This document shows, piece by piece, positions 1-9,956 of a DNA stretch of 64,000 nucleotides. Positions within the stretch are counted from its first letter, which is position 1, and each line of letters starts with the position of its first letter. A program made the translations under genes and the position numbers. Origin of the DNA: Leishmania mexicana MHOM/GT/2001/U1103 (lineage: Eukaryota; Euglenozoa; Kinetoplastea; Trypanosomatida; Trypanosomatidae); NCBI RefSeq assembly GCF_000234665.1, contig NC_018338.1, positions 1,506,662 to 1,570,661 on the forward strand, read 5' to 3'. The notes under the pieces are model-generated. The model was given only the letters and a program-made list of their open reading frames with translations. It was not told where the DNA came from and did no database searches.

Positions 1-189
1 ACACTATACAAGGCTGCGACGAAGTGTCTGCGCGATGGCAACGGCAGCGACCTCACTGTCCCGCTGCGTCGCTTTCTCGAGTTTGAGGACGGGCGGCACA
101 ACAACCTGCCGCTCATGCCCGGCTACATGAGCGCCCTGCAGGACTTTGTCACGGACGTGCGCAATGCCGGGTCCGCTGCTGTCGTTTGA
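1..189 (+). CDS. 3' end of an unidentified protein-coding gene (C-terminal 62 residues)
   Basis: An open frame runs from the first base of the window to a TGA at 187-189 and encodes 62 residues. It begins TLYKAATKC and ends DVRNAGSAAVV. The composition is that of an ordinary soluble protein (LRRFLEFEDG, MSALQDFV) and codons are GC-rich at third positions, as in the genes downstream. The start and most of the protein lie to the left of the window, so no family can be assigned. The strand matches every other gene here. Confidence 0.7.
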   Translation, partial: TLYKAATKCLRDGNGSDLTVPLRRFLEFEDGRHNNLPLMPGYMSALQDFVTDVRNAGSAAVV

Positions 190-2490
190 AATTGGGAAGA
201 CGGCGTGGGGCGAGCGGAGGTAAAAGGGAAAATAACAACAACAAAAGCATGTGCGCTGGCGGCAATACTGTGTGTGTTGGAGAAGCGGAAGCAACTGGGA
301 TGGAGACACAGATTCTCAGACCTCTCATCCTCCCTGTACCTCGGATGGTCTGCCGCTGTCTCGCTCCCACTCGCGTGCTCCGTCGCGTTCTCTCTTCGAT
401 TTCCGCATCCCTTTTTGATGATCATTGCAGCGACTCGTTTGGTACGCCTAGGCGTACGTGACACGGGAGGAAGGAGGCGGAGGCAGACAGGGAGGAAGTG
501 AGAGGGGAGGAGCAAGGGCAGAAAGGTTGTCGCCACGCGAGAGGTCTGGGGTCGGTATCTGCTCTTTCAAAGTTTCTTTTTGTCTCCCTCGGCGTGTCAT
601 CATCTGCGAGTGGATTACTCACCCGTGTTGTCCTCTCTCTGGGTTTCTCTGACGCGAAGGGAGAGTCGGGTGGGGGGGGGGCGTGGAACATAGAGGGGTC
701 GAGGTTGATGTTTAAGCAAGCGCTCGCACATAGCTGCTGCTGGGCCAGGCGCTGATGTGCATTAATGGTGCCTTCAGCAGCCAACAAAAGGGGGGAGGAG
801 AAGCTCTCCATCTTCTACAGCCTAAACACCTCGCAAGGCGGCCAGGGACAACACTGCGTTAGAGGGCTCTTTAAGGGTGTGTAGAGGGCGACGTACCCCC
901 TACATCCATCACCCACCCCGCGCCACCCGAGAGGGGGACGAAAAGGAAAAACAAACAACGGAGAAGCTAACCGGCCGAGCAAAGCGAGAGCAGGCAGGAG
1001 AAAGGGCTCTTCTGCACCTGCGAAATTTGTACCTGCAGCTGTGTCGGGCTGTGTGTGCGTGTGTCTGCATATATATTTGTATGTCGTTCACGTTGCTGTT
1101 ACCGCTAAACACAGCTCGAGCTGGTGTCTACGACTTGACTGCCTATTTGCCTGGGTACGGGAAACGTCTTCTCTGCTTTTCCATTCCCGGTTTTTGTTCT
1201 TCGATCCTTTGCCTGCGCGTGGGTGTGGGTGTGCTCCTCGTGTGTATCTGCTGCTTCCTTTCGGTGACTGCAGGCGCTTCGTCAGTGCTCCTGTTCCTCC
1301 CCCCTTTTTTCTGCCTGCTCGCACCTGCAACTGTATGTTTCTCAACTTTTCTCGTCAGCAAATGCCCAGGATGCTCTCCATCTTTCTGTTTTTTCCTTTT
1401 TTCCGTCGCTCAGTGTGTTTGTGTTATTTTCTGCCGCCCTCTTTGCGGAGTTTCTTACGAGTGTGCAATCGTGTCAACGGTAGGCTTGTCTCACCCGGCT
1501 TTTTTGCTTTGCTTGCTGAGTGGGAAAAGATAGTTGTTTTTGTTTCCCCTTCCTCCCCCTTTTCTAGCGCATGCTCCAGAATCGAGGAAGATGCGGATGG
1601 CAGGGAAGGCGAAAGGTGAGTGGGGAGAGAGGTCGCTTTCAAGTCGGAGCCGCCTCCCTGCGGGCTGTTCACTCCTCCTTCCCTACCTCCCTCGTGCCTT
1701 TGCCCGTCGCTTCCTTTATTACCATTCCTCGCTCTGCCCCTTCCCCTTGTGAGTTTCACTTCGCTGACCCTTCACTTGCCGTCTGTAACTGTTTCGCTCT
1801 GCCAATTGTGTTCTTCCAGCGTTCACCTTTGATCTTGTCTCGAGCATGTATCCAGTTTCGAAGCCCCAACGATCAGCCGAACGCACGGCAACACAAAGCA
1901 GCCGCGGGGGCAACTCGTCTAGTCTCTTAGACCGGTACACGTGTGTGGGCCGGTAGCTTACTCGTGGGCTGAAGCAGTTGTCTGTAGCATCCATGCTCAT
2001 GTACCTGGTGCTCTGAGAGAGCGTTTTTTTTCAAATGCCAAGGTGACTGCTCTCTGTGCCAGTGTGCTGCGGAATCCGCCGAGGCTCTTGTTTGCCATGT
2101 GGCCGTCCCGCGTGGCGCGAGGGGCGACTAAGCGTCTTTATTATCTGCACCGTCTGTCGCTACACTCCCTCCTCCTCCTTCTCTGCCTTCTCTTTCCTTC
2201 GCTGCGGCTCCAGCGTGCACCGCCGTAACAAGCGCACACACGCACACACACGAAAAGTACGAAAGGAAAACAGAAACGGAATAGCCGCTCGAGAAAGAAA
2301 GAGAGCGATCACACGACCACTGGCACTGCCTAAACCGTGTCTCTCGCGCCCTCATCACCGACCGCGTCCCTCTAGACCTTTGTGTGTGCCCTCACTTCCT
2401 ACCACACCCTCTTCAGCTTCGAGGGCCTCAAGTGCCATTGGTGATGAGGGAGGCACCTGCGCGGTGCTTTGCTGCGTAGTTGCCTTCGCC
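190..2490. other. Intergenic spacer (3' UTR of the first gene plus 5' UTR of the helicase)
   Basis: No convincing gene is seen in these 2.3 kb. The longest plus-strand frame (877-1533) opens with a non-ATG codon and translates to a Cys/Phe/Leu/Ser-rich product of pyrimidine tracts. The stretch holds a run of G at about 672-681, GT-rich sequence near 1046-1080 and several pyrimidine-rich blocks (about 1290-1440, 1670-1750, 2164-2200). Confidence 0.6.
2164..2213 (+). promoter_or_regulatory. Predicted trans-splice acceptor of the helicase mRNA
   Basis: A nearly pure pyrimidine tract (about 2164-2200) is followed by the first AG at 2212-2213. This is the usual signal for spliced-leader addition in trypanosomatids. 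It would give a 5' UTR of about 280 nt before the ATG at 2491, and it excludes the upstream extension of the open frame that starts at 2056. Confidence 0.45.
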
Positions 2491-4584
2491 ATGGCGAACA
2501 CATGGGAAACGATGAAGGGGGCCAAGCTTAGTGAGCCGACCCTCGCGTTCCTCCAGGACTGCATGAAGTTCACGACAATGGCTCCCGTCCAGGCCCGCAC
2601 CATTCCACTCTTCCTCACCAACTACGACGTAGTTGTGGAGGCCATCACCGGGAGCGGCAAGACGCTCGCATACCTTATCCCGTGCCTGGAGATGCTGCTG
2701 CGCCCACGGTGCCGAGAGGTAGCGAAGGAGTACAAGAACGCCGTCTTTGCCGTTCTCGTGCTGCCATCGAGGGAGTTGGCGCAGCAGGTGTTTCATATCG
2801 TAAAGCGCATGTTGCACTTTGTGACGAAAAGCTACAAAAACGGCAGCCCAGCGAACGGTCTGCCCGCCTACTCTTACCAGTGCTACATCGGCGGACGCGA
2901 CATCAAGCACGACGTCGAGGAATTCAGCAAACAGGGCGGCAACGTACTCGTCGGCACACCGGGCCGGCTCTACGAGCTGCTCGTCTCCTCCAAGTACGCG
3001 AACCTCTTCCACTTGAGTCAGTTCGAGCTTCTCATTCTCGACGAGGCCGATAAACTGCTCGAGTTCGGCTTCCGGGCAAAGCTGGATGCGCTGCTGAAGC
3101 GGCTGCCGAAGCAGCGCCGCACCGGTCTGTTCAGTGCGACGCAGACAAAAGAGCTGACGGAGCTGGCGCGGGCTGGGATGCGCAACCCGGTGTCCGTCAC
3201 CGTCCGCATCAACCCCCTCAACTCCGCCAACAGCGACTCTACAAAGCCGCAGATACCCGAGCAGCTCTCTAACTTCTACGCCTTCACGCACGCGTCTGAG
3301 AAGCTGGACCGCCTCGTTGAGTTCCTGGCGTCGCACAAGGATGAGAAGGTGCTTGTGTATGTCATGACGTGTGCTAGCGTGGAGTGGCTCTACGAGGCGC
3401 TCTCGGCGGTGCTGTGGCAGGACGAGGCTGACAACGTCTTCGCCCTCCACGGCCAAATGAAATTGGAGAAGCGTCAGAAGGTGCACCGGCAAGTGACGAG
3501 GCGTTCGCGATGCGTGCTCGTGTGCACCGACGTGGCGGCGCGCGGGCTGGATATCCCGGAGGTAGGCCTGGTGGTGCAGTACGACCCGCCGGTGGACCCC
3601 AACACGTTTATCCACCGCATCGGCCGCACGGCGCGCATGGGGCGCAGCGGTAAGAGTGTCGTCTTTCTCATGCCGCAGGAGCTGGAGTACATCAACTTTA
3701 TGCGGCTGCAGAACGTACCTCTCCAGGCGCTAGACGAGGAGCGGGACAGCGTCGACGTCGCCAAGGATGCCGTCCGTAACATGAACGCGCGACGCACGCT
3801 GCTCAGCTCCGAGCTGCCGGATAAGCGGAAGGCGATTCACCAGGCGCACCGTGAGAAACAGCTGAGTCGGCGAGAGCGCCGCCAGCAGCTGCACGAGGCG
3901 CATCAAGCGATGGTGGACGGAAAGAGCCAGCGACTCGCGAAACGGAAAGAGGTGCTGGGCGACATGTGCACGAGTCCCTCCATTCTCGCGCTGCGGCGAG
4001 AGGAGTGCCGCAATGAGAAGCTGCTGAACCTCGCCGCCCGGGCCTTCGTGTCGTTCCTGCGGGCCTACAAGGAGCACGAGTGTCGCTACATCTTTCAACT
4101 GCAGCTCATTGACCTCACCGACCTCACGCACGGCTTCGCGCTTTTCAAGATCCCCAACTGCGGTGAGATCAAGCGGATGCGTGTGCTGCGCATTCCTCTG
4201 CAGGACGAATTCGCTCCGTTTGTGAAGCAGATGGCGACTGTGCTGCGGGAGAAGCGGCAACGTGCCGCCGAGGAGCAGTCGGCCGCGGCAGCTGTGGACG
4301 GTGGGGGCGATGACAGCCCAGATGCGAAGAGACATCGCACGGAGCGCAACGAGAAGTTGGAAGCGCTGAAGCTGCTGAAGATGTCCAAGTCCGAGCGCAG
4401 CCGCGCCTGGAAGCAGGCAGAGCTGGACGAGCTGCTCAAAGATAGCTATTACGTGAAGATGGAGCGGCGTGGCAAGGTAAACCGGCACGTGGTGGACGAG
4501 AAGATGGGCGTGGAAGCAATCGAGAACTCCTTCATGAGTGCGCGAGAGCGAAAGGAGGCGCAGCTTGCCCGCAAGGCGCGCTGA
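2491..4584 (+). CDS. DEAD-box ATP-dependent RNA helicase, Spb4/DDX55 type
   Basis: The 697-residue protein carries the complete DEAD-box motif set. There is a Q-motif region near residues 25-38, Walker A AITGSGKT (51-58), PSRELAQ (92-98), TPGRL (156-160), DEAD (184-187), SAT (215-217) and HRIGRTARMGR (375-385). After the helicase core comes a basic region, then a segment with YKEHECRYIF and GFALFKIPNC. This resembles the DUF4217 region that marks the Spb4/DDX55/Dbp10-like group. In yeast and humans Spb4/DDX55 acts in nucleolar maturation of the 60S ribosomal subunit, and the same role is inferred here. The C-terminus is Lys/Arg-rich (ARERKEAQLARKAR). The frame is open upstream to 2056, but that part is low-complexity and lies largely before the predicted splice site, so the ATG at 2491 (MANTWETMKG) was chosen. 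The family is certain; the subfamily is likely. Confidence 0.93.
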   Translation: MANTWETMKGAKLSEPTLAFLQDCMKFTTMAPVQARTIPLFLTNYDVVVEAITGSGKTLAYLIPCLEMLLRPRCREVAKEYKNAVFAVLVLPSRELAQQVFHIVKRMLHFVTKSYKNGSPANGLPAYSYQCYIGGRDIKHDVEEFSKQGGNVLVGTPGRLYELLVSSKYANLFHLSQFELLILDEADKLLEFGFRAKLDALLKRLPKQRRTGLFSATQTKELTELARAGMRNPVSVTVRINPLNSANSDSTKPQIPEQLSNFYAFTHASEKLDRLVEFLASHKDEKVLVYVMTCASVEWLYEALSAVLWQDEADNVFALHGQMKLEKRQKVHRQVTRRSRCVLVCTDVAARGLDIPEVGLVVQYDPPVDPNTFIHRIGRTARMGRSGKSVVFLMPQELEYINFMRLQNVPLQALDEERDSVDVAKDAVRNMNARRTLLSSELPDKRKAIHQAHREKQLSRRERRQQLHEAHQAMVDGKSQRLAKRKEVLGDMCTSPSILALRREECRNEKLLNLAARAFVSFLRAYKEHECRYIFQLQLIDLTDLTHGFALFKIPNCGEIKRMRVLRIPLQDEFAPFVKQMATVLREKRQRAAEEQSAAAAVDGGGDDSPDAKRHRTERNEKLEALKLLKMSKSERSRAWKQAELDELLKDSYYVKMERRGKVNRHVVDEKMGVEAIENSFMSARERKEAQLARKAR

Positions 4585-5776
4585 TGACCACCGCACCACA
4601 TCAGGGGCAAAACGACGCACGGGAAAGGGCGAAAAGCCAGAGACAAGGAAAGATGGATCGTGCAGGCGCTACAGTCTTCGCACGCTTTCTTTCTCTCTGT
4701 GCGTGTCTTTCTCTCTCTCTTCCCACACATCTCTGCTGGAGTGGCATTGCGGCTCCACGCACACACGTGCTGCTGTAGATAGGTTTGCAGCAGTATCATC
4801 CACTACGCTATCTTGGTGTACTGCGAGAAAAAGCGGTCGACAGACTCCATGGAAGAACGGCACTCCGCAACGCTCGCAGGAGGGTGTTGCCCGTGGCCTA
4901 AGCGAGAGAGAGGCGAGTACATTAACACGATTCATCAGGTCGAAGGGAACGCATCGACGGAGTCAATCCTACTTTACAGCGAAGCATAGGTCACACGCCA
5001 CAAGCGCGGACTTGAGCACGACAGTAAAAAACGAACGCATTTGCCCAAACAGAAAAGGGAGGGAAGGAGGTGCAGATCAAAGGAAGAGCGCTGCTGCAGC
5101 GCTGACAGCACGCGCTTGTTGCACTACGATAGCGTTGGTGCATCGACTCCTGACTGCTTTCGAAGTGGGGGATCCCGCTTCGTGTTACTTTGTTCGTGTC
5201 CTTGTGTGTTGGCGTGCTCCGCACGCAGGCGACAGCCTGCGCGATGACGTGCCTCGTTGACTGGGACACTCGTGATGGGCCATACCGGCCGTCTCTGTCG
5301 CTCTTCTCCTCTGCAGCGACTACCTCTGCGGGCCGGATAAGCATTACCAGGTTTCCACTCTCTTCCTTCTTCTCTACCGTTAGTGCCTCGCCTCTTCTTG
5401 GTATTTCTCTCACCGTGCAGCAGCGCGCGGTAGGTCAGGGATCGAGAAAGCGTCCCAGCACTGCCGCAAGTGCGAAAGAAACGGAAGGCGAAAACATACA
5501 TCCATCGATTAAAACTTCTTTTACGCCCGAATCACACATATTGGCGCAAGTGCTTTGCTGGCGGACTCTCGCTCTCTCTTTCACTGACCGGGATGTGCAT
5601 CTTTGTGCATGAATGGACAGCGTAGCGTCAGCTCTGCCCTTCTCGTGTGCATCTGCCTCTCCTCTTGCTGGCCTTTCACAGTCTTCCTTTCTCTGCGTTC
5701 TCACCTGCCTCCGCTTTCGTCATTGACGGTGGCGCGCAAGAAGCCGCTCCTCGTGTCTGCTTTGTTTTGGGCTCAT
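4585..5776. other. Spacer between the helicase and the J-domain gene
   Basis: No gene is supported. A pyrimidine-rich block lies at about 4684-4725. A second, about 5636-5704, sits before the J-domain gene and includes candidate AGs at 5680-5681. The frame 4538-5260 overlaps the helicase end, starts with GTG and has no recognisable features. Confidence 0.55.
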
Positions 5777-6970
5777 ATGAGCTGGGGGGCCTGTGTGATG
5801 CTGAAGGACTACTACGCTATTCTCGATGTACTGCCCCACGCCTCCGGCGAGGAGATCCGCCGCGCGTTCAAGCGTCTGGCGCTCCAGTTCCATCCGGACA
5901 AGATCGGCAGTGGCGCGGCGACAGAGGAGACCTCCACGGTAGATGCTGACAAGCACCGTGTCGCCACAAAGGGCGGTGAGAATGCATCCGCCAACGCGAG
6001 TGTTGCCCGCTCTAATGTAGCGGCGGTCTCGTGCCAACCTCTCTCGAGGGACTTCACGGACATTCAAGAGGCCTACGAAGTCCTTGGTGACGTTGCGCGG
6101 CGCTACCTGTATGACATGAACTACCAAGAGCTGTTGGCCGCACAGCAGCAGCGTCGGCAGGAGGACCAAAAGCGCTGCGACGCCCACGCACGGGCTGTGG
6201 CTGAGGCAGCTCTGCAGGCCTTCGAGCGTGAGCGCTTGCAACAGCAGCAGCAGCAGCAGCAGAGCCCTCAACCGCGCAACACCAACACATTTTCCACAAT
6301 GGAATCCAGCATCGCCGCCGTGGGCCTTCGCACCAATGCCCCCGGCCCCTCTCTGCCTCAGCACGCCGCACCTCCTAGTCTTGGGAGAGGAGCGGAGGAC
6401 ACCAGTGTCGCTTCGCCTTCCCTGCCACCCGACGATGCGCCTCAGCACCGGCGACCGTGTCAGGTGCTGGGGTCAGCAGAAAAAGAGAAGGGTAGCCACT
6501 GTTCGCTAGGAGACATTGAGTGCGATGCGAGTGGTGGGGGTGGGTTGTCGCAGGCTCGTTGGTGTTTCACCGCGCCGACCAGGTCACGCGAGGTCGGCAG
6601 CCGCCCCAAGGAGTGCCGAGGTAAAAGGCAAGGGTGCGAGCGTGATGCTAGCGAGCGTCTCACCTCAAGCCAGGCACAGAGACGCCTCAGCGGTCCGGAC
6701 GCCACGCGCGCACGACACCACATGGAAACAACCGTGCCAGCCGTGTTTGTACTGTCGAGTTCCGCGCCGTTCTGTTGGGGTGAGACGGTCGCGCAGACGT
6801 GCCCGTCTGTAGTCGAACCGAGCGGCTCACGAGGGAGGCGGTGGCACCGTCATAGTGCGCCGCGCAACGGCGGGGAGACTGAAGAGCCCGAGTTACCGAT
6901 GGAGTACTACTATCAGCGCTCTATCGAACGGACTCTGCGCGTGTTCTTCGGTGCGCCTCATGTAGAGTGA
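5777..6970 (+). CDS. J-domain (DnaJ/HSP40-like) protein with an interrupted J domain
   Basis: The 397-residue protein opens with a J domain. YYAILDVLP is followed by a helix II with RRAFKRLALQFHPDK, so the essential HPD tripeptide is at residues 39-41. A segment of about 45 residues rich in Ala, Thr and charged residues then separates HPDK from FTDIQEAYEVLGDVARRYLYD, which is helix III/IV. J domains stimulate Hsp70 ATPase, so a co-chaperone role is expected. The zinc-finger and client-binding domains of type I/II DnaJ are missing, making it a type III J protein. A run of eight to nine Gln (CAG) lies at about residue 155, followed by a long disordered Ser/Pro/Arg-rich region. The protein ends with a short ordered motif (YYYQRSIERTLRVFF). 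ATG at 5777 was chosen because it follows the pyrimidine tract and directly precedes the domain; ATG 5798 is also possible. Confidence 0.85.
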   Translation: MSWGACVMLKDYYAILDVLPHASGEEIRRAFKRLALQFHPDKIGSGAATEETSTVDADKHRVATKGGENASANASVARSNVAAVSCQPLSRDFTDIQEAYEVLGDVARRYLYDMNYQELLAAQQQRRQEDQKRCDAHARAVAEAALQAFERERLQQQQQQQQSPQPRNTNTFSTMESSIAAVGLRTNAPGPSLPQHAAPPSLGRGAEDTSVASPSLPPDDAPQHRRPCQVLGSAEKEKGSHCSLGDIECDASGGGGLSQARWCFTAPTRSREVGSRPKECRGKRQGCERDASERLTSSQAQRRLSGPDATRARHHMETTVPAVFVLSSSAPFCWGETVAQTCPSVVEPSGSRGRRWHRHSAPRNGGETEEPELPMEYYYQRSIERTLRVFFGAPHVE

Positions 6971-8079
6971 GACGTGGTTGTTTCTACGTTTCCTTTGCCT
7001 TTTCTTCCCTGCGCGCTTTCTGTGGTGCTGTTTGGCTTTTTTTTCTTTGTCAGCTGTGCTGTTGTGTCGTTCACAAGCCGGCAATAGGGATCGTGTATTT
7101 GGTGTGTGCGTGCGTTCTTGGGCAGGCACGTGAGTTGCCTCATATATACGTGTGTGTGTCGGTGCGTATGAGTGCCTTGTATATATATATATGTATAGTG
7201 CTGTTTTGGTTTCCCTGCGCGTTTTCTCTTTCGCATCACCGCTAGATCTCACATCATGTACCATAGTCTTGTCTTCGGTTGCCTCTTTTTCGGGCTGTTT
7301 TTGTATTGGGTGGAGCCCCTCTCCCCCTCCTCCTCCTGACCCCGCACTCGCCTCCTTCTCTTTTTTTTCCGGATTGTGAACACACTCGGAAAACCAGCAG
7401 TCCTACCGCCGGGGCAGCAGCAGCAGCAGGAGCAGCGGACACACCCTTCTCTCTTCTCCATGCGCATTGTGCGCACGTTTATTTTCTTTGTGTGTGCGTG
7501 CTGTGGTACTCATCTTTTTTTTCCCACGGTGCTGCGCTTTGCGCTCGCCGGTGCTGCGGCGCCGCTGCACTGACAAGTGCCGGAAAGCAAGCAAGGAAAC
7601 AAACAGAGCACGCATCGCGTCCCCGTTTTCTTGCTCAACTACAAGAAGAATATGCAACGAAGAAAAAGAAACTCGCATGCACAGAGAGGTAGCGTAAGGC
7701 ACTATCACGAGCAGGGAGAGGGATTCACGGACTCACCGCCTTGCGATGACAGAGTGTAAAACCACTTCTGAACAGTTGGTGTATCGCAGGCTTGCGCCGC
7801 GCTCGCAAAGACAAGGAGTGCCCGCGTACGACGAGGCGGGTAAGATTGAAGAGGCGGCGTACTTGTTTCCTCTTGTAAAGATGTGTGCCTTTCCCTCCGC
7901 CTTAGCGGCTTCCCTTGCGGCTATGAATGTCCCCACCAGGTGTAGGAGGAGGGATCGCTCTAGCTCTTCTATTCCATGCAGACACAAACACGCGTGCGTC
8001 TTTTTGATACTGCCATCTACTCCAAAGATATATATTTTCTCTTGCGTCTGCGAGCAAATCGAATGCGAGGAAACCAACG
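6971..8079. other. Spacer between the J-domain gene and the broken small ORF
   Basis: Pyrimidine-rich and GT-rich sequence, with an AT dinucleotide tract at about 7180-7196 and a short CAG-type tract at about 7421-7434. The frame 7746-8138 starts with ATG but is compositionally poor, and I do not call it. Confidence 0.55.
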
Positions 8080-8536
8080 ATGACGACGCCGACTTCATCG
8101 ACTACCGCAGATGGCGTCAAGGAAAGCACAGAGATTGATATGGCTCTTCGATTCCTGAACCACTGCCTTAGCAATGCCGTGCAGGTGCACTATCTCGTCA
8201 CCAGCTCCCTGCAAGGGGGCGACTGGCAAACCTCCACGCTTCTGGGAGCTGAGGCGCAGGCATACATGGGTGCACTGCTTGCTGTGTATGCGGCTAGCAG
8301 CGCTTTTCGGCGCCAGCTCGTGTCCGGGGACTCTTTGTACTACCTTCAGTGCTTGACAGATGAGACAACACGGTCCGATTTTGTGCGTGTTGCGGCAGCG
8401 CCGTCTTTTCCCTTTGCATCTTTTTGATAAGGGCGAGAGGAGAGTGATGCAACTACTGCATACTCGGACACTCCCCCTGCTCCTGACGCCGCTGTTGGCG
8501 GAGATGCTTGTAACGAAGAGTTTCGTGCGAGGTTGA
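8080..8536 (+). pseudogene. Candidate small gene interrupted by a one-base frameshift (or an unannotated 115-residue ORF)
   Basis: ATG at 8080 opens a 115-residue frame. Its internal part (MALRFLNHCLSNAVQV, AYMGALLAVYAASSAF) has the composition of a folded protein, unlike other spacer frames. It stops at TGA 8425-8427, directly after a run of five T (8421-8425). With four T the frame would continue for another 36 codons to TGA 8534-8536 (DKGERRVMQLLHTRTL, then AEMLVTKSFVRG). That continuation also reads like protein. The whole would be about 151 residues. I do not recognise a family. It may be a decayed gene, a sequencing error in a homopolymer, or a genuine 115-residue ORF with a chance continuation. 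Third-position GC looks lower than in neighbouring genes, which fits decay or a recent origin. Confidence 0.4.
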
Positions 8537-9956
8537 CCCCTCCGCACATCGACGCTGGAGTGGCTAGAACACCCACACACCCACACAGACTTATATGTAG
8601 AGCGGTGAGGCAGAACATGGGGCCCCGTAGCACTACAGTTTCCACTGTATAGAGGGACCGCAGAGAGGAAGAGGCGCTACGGCGTGGCCGTGACATACTT
8701 CTCAGGGGAGAGGGGATGAGGCTGTCTCGTGCAGGTCGTGTGCGCGCGCACTTTTCATTCAACGGTGGAGCGGTGAATGCTGTCTGCCTCGGCCTATATG
8801 CGCCTCTTTCTCACACTCTGTTGGAGAGCCTCATCGCTGTGGACGCAGGGAAAGAAAAAACCGAAAAGGGCCGTGCACTCTCTTGGTGTGTCGTTCCATT
8901 CGCGTTTTTTTGTTTTGCGGGTTTCGCCCCCTCTTCTTGTGTGTCTCCTACTTGCCCCGCTGCATCGGCACCCATGCTTGACGCCCATCATTCTCCTCGC
9001 CTTCTCTCCTTTTCACTGTTGTTCTTTCTCTGTTGCCTACTCGACGTGTTTCGATGCGAGATGGATGGACGGCCAGAAGAAACGGCCGAAAAGAAAAAAA
9101 AAGAACATCGCGCCACTGTGCACATACTCAAGGTGCGAACGAGAGAGCGAGGAGGAGGGAGCGTGCAGAGTAACGGGTTAGCAGACAGACAGGCATACAA
9201 GCGTGCTCGCAGATACACCGTGCGCCAGCAGAGGCACAGACACCCTTTCTCACAGACTTACCCCTTCGGAGCTCCTTTTTGGAGAGCATCACCCCTCCCC
9301 CCCCCCCCCACACACACACACTCACAAACATCCACATCAGCCGCATGCAGAGTTTGCTGGCACTGTAGCCAACATTACTGAGGTTACTCCTTCGCATTTT
9401 CTTTCGCCGTTTCTGTTTCTTTTTTTTCCGCACAGTGCTCTACCATACATCATAGATAAGGTCAACTCATATATAGCGCTAGTTTTCCCCCTTGCTGACT
9501 ACGTGGCTGTGTGTGCGGGTGATTTGTTTGCCTTCCTATTGTTGTGATTATTATTTTTTCCCCCGTCGTGTTGCTCCGCTCTGGGACTGTTATTGTTTTG
9601 CGTCTTCTCTATCTGTGCTTCTTTGCCTGCAAGCCTGTTTGTGCGTCCTCCTCACTGCCCTGCTCATCGTGCTCTGCACTCTGTTTTTGTCTTCGCTTTC
9701 CCTCTGCTCCGTCCTCTTCGCTCAAGCGGAGAGGCGCGTCGTTGTGCGCTGTTGCTGACGCGTGTGTCAGCCTAAACGGCGGGCACCCGCGCTTAACGCA
9801 GCGCGTGCCAGCGCTGCATCGAAAAGCGGCGGAAGAAACGGAAGAGAAAGGAAATAGGGAGTGTGGAGGCGCGGCTTTCGTGACAGATTTTGTTGTCTAT
9901 CACAATCAAAGTAGCCCAAATCGCCCACCACACATAGACGCCAGTGCGATCACGTG
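8537..9956. other. Spacer upstream of KKT3
   Basis: No gene is supported. It has a C run leading into a CA tract at about 9297-9322. A long pyrimidine-rich block at about 9540-9722 leads to the predicted splice acceptor of KKT3. Confidence 0.55.
9685..9726 (+). promoter_or_regulatory. Predicted trans-splice acceptor of KKT3 mRNA
   Basis: A pyrimidine-rich tract (about 9685-9722) is followed by the first AG at 9725-9726. This would leave a 5' UTR of about 230 nt before the ATG at 9957. Confidence 0.45.

Noticed and set aside
877..1533. A 218-codon plus-strand frame
   Set aside because: It starts without ATG and translates pyrimidine tracts into Phe/Cys/Leu/Ser-rich text with no domain.
2428..3615. 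A 395-codon open frame on the minus strand
   Set aside because: It lies antisense to the DEAD-box helicase core and reflects high third-position GC.
4538..5260. A 240-codon plus-strand frame
   Set aside because: It starts with GTG inside the helicase gene, has no features and crosses pyrimidine tracts.
7746..8138. An ATG-started 130-codon frame overlapping the small broken ORF
   Set aside because: Its composition is irregular and it overlaps the better candidate at 8080 in another frame.
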